Positions 61,801 through 64,000 of a stretch of 64,000 nucleotides of DNA are shown one piece after another. The notes under the pieces are model-generated. The model saw only the letters and a list, made by a program, of their open reading frames with translations. It had not been told where the DNA came from and did not search any database. The stretch comes from SGZJ01 sp949372955 (GTDB lineage Bacteria > Bacteroidota > Bacteroidia > Flavobacteriales > Flavobacteriaceae). Position 1 is the first letter of the stretch. The number at the start of each line of letters is the position of its first letter. Location: contig CASIAX010000001.1 in NCBI GenBank assembly GCA_949372955.1, forward strand, positions 160,223 to 224,222, in the 5' to 3' direction. A program made the position numbers and the translations under genes.

Positions 61801-62061
61801 TTCTTCTTTGATTTCAATGTAGCTGGAGATGATACTGCATACTACTTTGATAATATCAGATTAGAAGAAGCCTCTACAGTAATTACTGGTCCTTGGTGTG
61901 AAGCTTTTGAAGGAGGAACAGTTCCTCCTGCTGATTGGACATCTTACATAGGTACTAATGGTGCTGGAACTGGATCGAACTGGGAAGCATCAACTATTTC
62001 TACTGATGGTGAACAGGAGCTTTCGTTGGTTATGAACATGCTGGCGCTGCTTAATGAATGA
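58834..62061 (+). CDS. Large type IX-secreted multidomain protein, frame broken at 3' end
   Basis: 1075 residues to the first stop. Signal peptide about 14-32. Order: a first beta domain (about 33-225); lamin-tail-like (about 230-400, like the 53376 protein); a carbohydrate-binding-like domain (about 405-575); a MAM/choice-of-anchor-like domain (about 580-745); the shared short repeat (about 747-860, VTFNVDMSQYGLADGDTVHVN); another binding-like domain (about 865-1015); and the start of a choice-of-anchor J-like domain (GTNGAGTGSNWEAST). The frame then breaks near 62010. The expected sorting domain is present further on, at 62445-62667, in the same frame number. Confidence 0.82.
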   Translation: MKKITQNLTNLKAWQSTIFAFMFLFSLTINAQEVGQEYIGNPTINTTETSPETGSVVTSGNFAGDTNAGSWGFGQQGSYAPCGDAPGCYSEDRMFKLFKKNGANGQQYITQTITALPAGNYDWSYWNRWGANGGVFPTWSAEGDETPKFVILTDDDGDGTWTSVQDNVSTEPTGSTWYQESGTYTNDIARDVKIKFTKTGGADSSALTNLAHLWYLDNASLAYASELATTTVDLSLQGIVDFSLPGKYMKAVHVKATADIADLSVYSIESYSSEPRLEASAVLPLSGSASAGDDILFWFSNAENAANLYMNASGIFDVVVNDENFNVFNGDDPLTLSMNGTVVETYGELGVDGSGEAWEYLDTWAYKVDGAWTHGTVNCTDGSYFTWDSGCAYPLAVGQQATGASTDLVTAFSENMNVVPSGGFWYNDTEAPIERKTASNVPGSDTSAMMYTDSGEFAYSNMQIQFTSKVDMSSMNTYTVDVYVDGTTTSGTAPVNLALKLQDSSEDTPWTNQNVLIQDITADTWTTLTFTFNDDASMSRDDVDRIVVQFNGEGNNDAVVAYMKNMVGSYTEPAASAISTFPYCSSFDTDLGDWTTNIVQGDSDWTSAASNTTTGGSSVDALSGGGSAYYYDYSYAGNGSTLISTAMDISAVTNPQVTFQIANPDWSGDQETVDVWYKAAAGDDWAVLGSYSDSSTTFSEVTLALPNASSDYYVAFNATSGYGYGVLIDDVCIDAAPISTTAVTFNVDMSQYGLADGDTVHVNGEFTGWCGDCGYNVMSDDDGDGVYTLTLELEEGSYFWKYTVNGWTDQESFTELVDGCTAQNGANIDRQVVVGAEAIELSYCWNSCEAAGSCSPVEPVLMPVDHEDENVIYAWNDFGGASTSVIANPDASGINTSATVAQSIKTAGSETWAGTFIVLDEQLDFSTITTLAVDVWTPDGGELVNLKVENSADSYAIEINQPTTVASGWETLYYDLSGEDLSLVYNKLVFFFDFNVAGDDTAYYFDNIRLEEASTVITGPWCEAFEGGTVPPADWTSYIGTNGAGTGSNWEASTISTDGEQELSLVMNMLALLNE

Positions 62062-62440
62062 CTGGTTAGTAACTCCAGCTGTATAATACGCCTGGATGAA
62101 GATGCTGCCAACGGTTGATCTTACTATGAAGCTGATTCATATACTGGTCTGAGGATGATGCATCTTATAGCACAAGAGTGTCAACATCAAGTCAAACAGA
62201 TCATGCTGGTGATGCTAACAATCTGCTGACTATGGAGAGATGAATCTTCGTAACGAGTTAATGGAGCCAGATGCATTGAAGATACTGAGGCTGATTCAAG
62301 AGCATACATTGGCTACGCCAAGTGCTGAAAATGTAGCTTGTGTCATTCCAACTAATCAACTGATGGTGCATGGCTGGAATATCGATGAAATGTATGTGTG
62401 CAGGAAGACACGATTGTCTGCTGTCAGATGACTACGTTAC
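62010..62440 (+). other. Scrambled coding stretch with many frame changes
   Basis: Fragments of a choice-of-anchor J-type domain can be read in turn in different frames: GAFVGYEHAGAA, SYYEADSYTG, EDDASYSTRVSTSSQTDHA, DYGEM, ADSRAYIGYA, GWNIDEMYVC. Stops and shifts separate them, with several substitutions. It holds no other gene that I can see. This 335-bp stretch without a valid gene (62062-62397) is either decay of the secreted protein gene or local consensus errors. Confidence 0.7.
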
Positions 62441-62667
62441 TAGATATGAGAATCTATCCAAACCCTTCTAACGGAAGTTATGTAACAATACAAACTCCAG
62501 TAAATGGAGTGAAGTATGTTGAGGTATTTGATATCACTGGAAAGCGATTGATAAACACTTCATTAAGTGCAGATACTTTAGATGTTAGTTCAATAAGTTC
62601 AGGAATGTACTTAGTGAAAGTAACAATTGAAGGACAAAGTAAAACATCTAAATTAATTATTAGATAA
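62398..62667 (+). pseudogene. C-terminal type IX sorting fragment of the 58834 gene
   Basis: From about 62445 the frame encodes MRIYPNPSNGSYVTIQTPV and ends KLIIR, nearly identical to the last 70 residues of the 53376 protein. It has no signal peptide and cannot function alone, so it is the separated 3' end of the 58834 gene. Confidence 0.78.
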
Positions 62668-62728
62668 GTTAACTTTAACTAATAAAAAAAGCCGCTCTAT
62701 TAATTTAGAGCGGCTTTTTTTTTGTTTA
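62456..62728 (+). repeat. Duplicated 3' block, copy 2 (sorting domain and terminator)
   Basis: Near-identical to 55405-55676, including the terminator. The 5' ends of the two genes (first about 30 bases) also match closely. Confidence 0.88.
62684..62723 (+). terminator. Terminator after second secreted protein gene
   Basis: GCCGCTCTA, an 8-base loop, TAGAGCGGC, flanked by A and T runs; same hairpin as at 55633 with one base changed. Confidence 0.83.
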
Positions 62729-62746
62729 AATAATTAATTCAAAAGA

Positions 62747-63028
62747 TTATCTTTTGCTTATTCTGTTTCCACTAATAGCTTTTTGTCTACTACATTTAAA
62801 TCTATTGATTTCAGGATTTCTTTTTTTTAAGTGTTTTTGACTTACTCCACTATTAACTCTTTTTCTCCATCTTTTAAAGCTAGATTCTTTTAAGGTACTT
62901 CTCATTAGCTTTATTACATCTTTTTCAGCAAGTTTAAATTGAAATAATATAGCCTCAAAAGGAGTACGATCCTCCCAAGCCATTTCAATTATTCTATCCA
63001 ACTCTACTTCAGAAAAATCAAATTCCAT
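62747..63028 (-). CDS. TIGR03643 family protein
   Basis: 93 residues: LDRIIEMAWEDRTPFEAILFQF near the start (about residue 10), then KDVIKLMRSTLKESSFKRWRKRV, the TIGR03643 pattern; the last 35 residues are basic. Small helix-turn-helix-like proteins of this family are often found near photolyase/cryptochrome genes. Here the photolyase operon is 26 kb away. TAAATTTG at 63045-63052 on this strand is a possible promoter box. Confidence 0.85.
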   Translation of the reverse strand: MEFDFSEVELDRIIEMAWEDRTPFEAILFQFKLAEKDVIKLMRSTLKESSFKRWRKRVNSGVSQKHLKKRNPEINRFKCSRQKAISGNRISKR

Positions 63029-63044
63029 TTGTCTAATTTTTTTT

Positions 63045-63052
63045 CAAATTTA
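63045..63052 (-). promoter_or_regulatory. Possible -7 box (TAAATTTG) for the TIGR03643 gene
   Basis: Full TAnnTTTG match on the minus strand 17 bp before the start; no clear upstream element. Confidence 0.35.
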
Positions 63053-63108
63053 GTAAATAAATTATATACATTTAATTAAGTTATTAATAATAGTGGTTTA
63101 TTTGCATT

Positions 63109-64000
63109 ATGAAAAAAGATGTGATTGTTATTGGAGGTGGTGCAGCAGGCTTTTTCTCAGCTATAAATATTGCTATACTTAACCCAGAACTAAGTGTCTT
63201 AATCTTAGAACGAGGTAGTGAAGGATTACAAAAGGTGAAAATTTCAGGTGGAGGACGTTGTAATGTAACTCATGCTCAATTTATACCATCGGAACTAACC
63301 ACTAATTATCCACGTGGAGAAAAGGAACTCTTAGGTCCTTTCCATCAATACATGACTGGAGATACCATGAAATGGTTTGAAGATAGAGGTATAGAATTAA
63401 AAATTGAAGATGATGGAAGAGTATTTCCCGTTTCAAATACATCACAAACAATTATTGATTGTTTTATAAATGAGGCGAATCGATTAAATATTCAAATCTT
63501 ATATAATCATTCTGTTAAATCTATCTCTAAAAAGGGAGATAATTGGTTAGTAAATACGGACAATAGTGACTTTTGTTGTAGTAAAATTTTAGTAACAACA
63601 GGAAGTAATCCAAAGATATGGAATCTAATGGATCAATTAAACCATACAATAATTAAGCCGGTACCCTCACTTTTTAGTTTTGATATTAAGGATGATAGAA
63701 TTAATTCTATCCCAGGAGTTGTGGTGGAAGATGTTGAAGTTTCTGTAGTTAACTCTAAATTAAGCACTGATGGTCCACTTTTAATTACTCATAAAGGCTT
63801 GAGTGCACCATCAATTTTAAAACTTTCAGCTTTTGGAGCTTTAGAACTAGCGGCTATGGATTACCAATTTAATATTTCTATTAATTTCATTAAAACTTCC
63901 TATAATGAATGTTTGTCACAACTTAAAGTTGTCAAAAGTGACCTGTCAAAAAAAATGGTAGTTAATCATTCTTTATTTGAAATACCGAAACGACTGTGGA
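63109..64000 (+). CDS. NAD(P)/FAD-dependent oxidoreductase (HI0933-like), 3' end outside window
   Basis: 297 residues visible, open at the window edge. MKKDVIVIGGGAAGFFSAI is the FAD-binding GxGxxG start; KISGGGRCNVTHA (about residue 43) is the hallmark of the HI0933/BaiN family, and VTTGSNPKIWN (about 160) is the second flavin contact. Members are cytoplasmic flavoproteins with poorly defined substrates. Divergent from the TIGR03643 gene. Confidence 0.93.
   Translation, partial: MKKDVIVIGGGAAGFFSAINIAILNPELSVLILERGSEGLQKVKISGGGRCNVTHAQFIPSELTTNYPRGEKELLGPFHQYMTGDTMKWFEDRGIELKIEDDGRVFPVSNTSQTIIDCFINEANRLNIQILYNHSVKSISKKGDNWLVNTDNSDFCCSKILVTTGSNPKIWNLMDQLNHTIIKPVPSLFSFDIKDDRINSIPGVVVEDVEVSVVNSKLSTDGPLLITHKGLSAPSILKLSAFGALELAAMDYQFNISINFIKTSYNECLSQLKVVKSDLSKKMVVNHSLFEIPKRLW

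Noticed and set aside
62240..62431. 63-codon frame within the scrambled stretch
   Set aside because: It contains only shifted pieces of the damaged secreted-protein domain and no start context, so it is not a separate gene.
53376..62667. Standard polysaccharide utilisation locus
   Set aside because: No SusC/SusD pair, glycoside hydrolase or polysaccharide lyase is seen next to the sulfatases.

Overview
This window is chromosomal DNA of a member of the Bacteroidota, most likely a streamlined, low-GC marine Flavobacteriaceae. The reasons are: strongly AT-rich sequence; promoters of the Bacteroidota type (TTG, about 19 bp, TAnnTTTG); Bacteroidota-only families (DUF4290, DUF4252, DUF2911, DUF6495, START-like, TIGR04183 type IX sorting domains); CarB without its allosteric domain; a ResB-CcsA fusion; MurA with Asp in place of the fosfomycin-target Cys; and type B L31. 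Genes are tightly packed. Several convergent pairs overlap by 4-12 bp, and no intergenic gap exceeds about 250 bp apart from one damaged stretch near 62.1-62.4 kb. I see no prophage, insertion sequence, CRISPR array or rRNA.

Layout. 0-9.7 kb: glycosyltransferase (cut by the window edge) and DUF4199 protein, rpmE2, a GlmU-like nucleotidyltransferase, an orphan peptide-binding lipoprotein, a small GNAT, an alpha/beta hydrolase, a TPR protein, rpmH and carB. 9.7-22.8 kb: rmuC, DUF6580, an S41 protease, purB, small membrane and secreted proteins, a DEAD-box RNA helicase with a repetitive Ser/Arg tail, rdgB, rlmH, a 42-aa membrane ORF, priA and a LytTR regulator whose phospho-acceptor Asp is Glu. 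22.8-31.8 kb: rpsF-rpsR-rplI, hisS, tRNA-Met, a class IV aminotransferase homologue lacking the catalytic Lys, yqgE, fmt, and DUF493-DUF4290-murA. 31.8-43 kb: an M20 amidohydrolase; a six-gene photoprotection operon (small unknown protein, SDR, glutathione peroxidase, TspO, SRPBCC, photolyase); flavin reductase-aquaporin; DUF2911; and DUF2520-kdsC-maf-34 aa membrane peptide-Na+/solute symporter.

43-53 kb: ccsBA for cytochrome c maturation, a cystathionine gamma-synthase-like enzyme, bshB1, tRNA-His, an M28 peptidase, three SnoaL/NTF2-like lipoproteins (the first with a frame break), a nitroreductase and a TIGR02206 membrane protein. 53-62.7 kb is the most accessory-looking part: two large type IX-secreted multidomain proteins flank two tandem sulfatases. 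The two secreted genes share near-identical 3' ends including the terminator, and the second is scrambled by frameshifts just before its sorting domain. The window ends with a TIGR03643 protein and the start of an HI0933-like flavoprotein.

I did not find a convincing wholly new multi-gene system. The best leads are the sulfatase/type IX-secreted island, the photoprotection operon with its unknown first gene, the 34-aa peptide coupled to the symporter, and three apparent losses of catalytic or regulatory residues (LytTR receiver, class IV aminotransferase, aquaporin filter).
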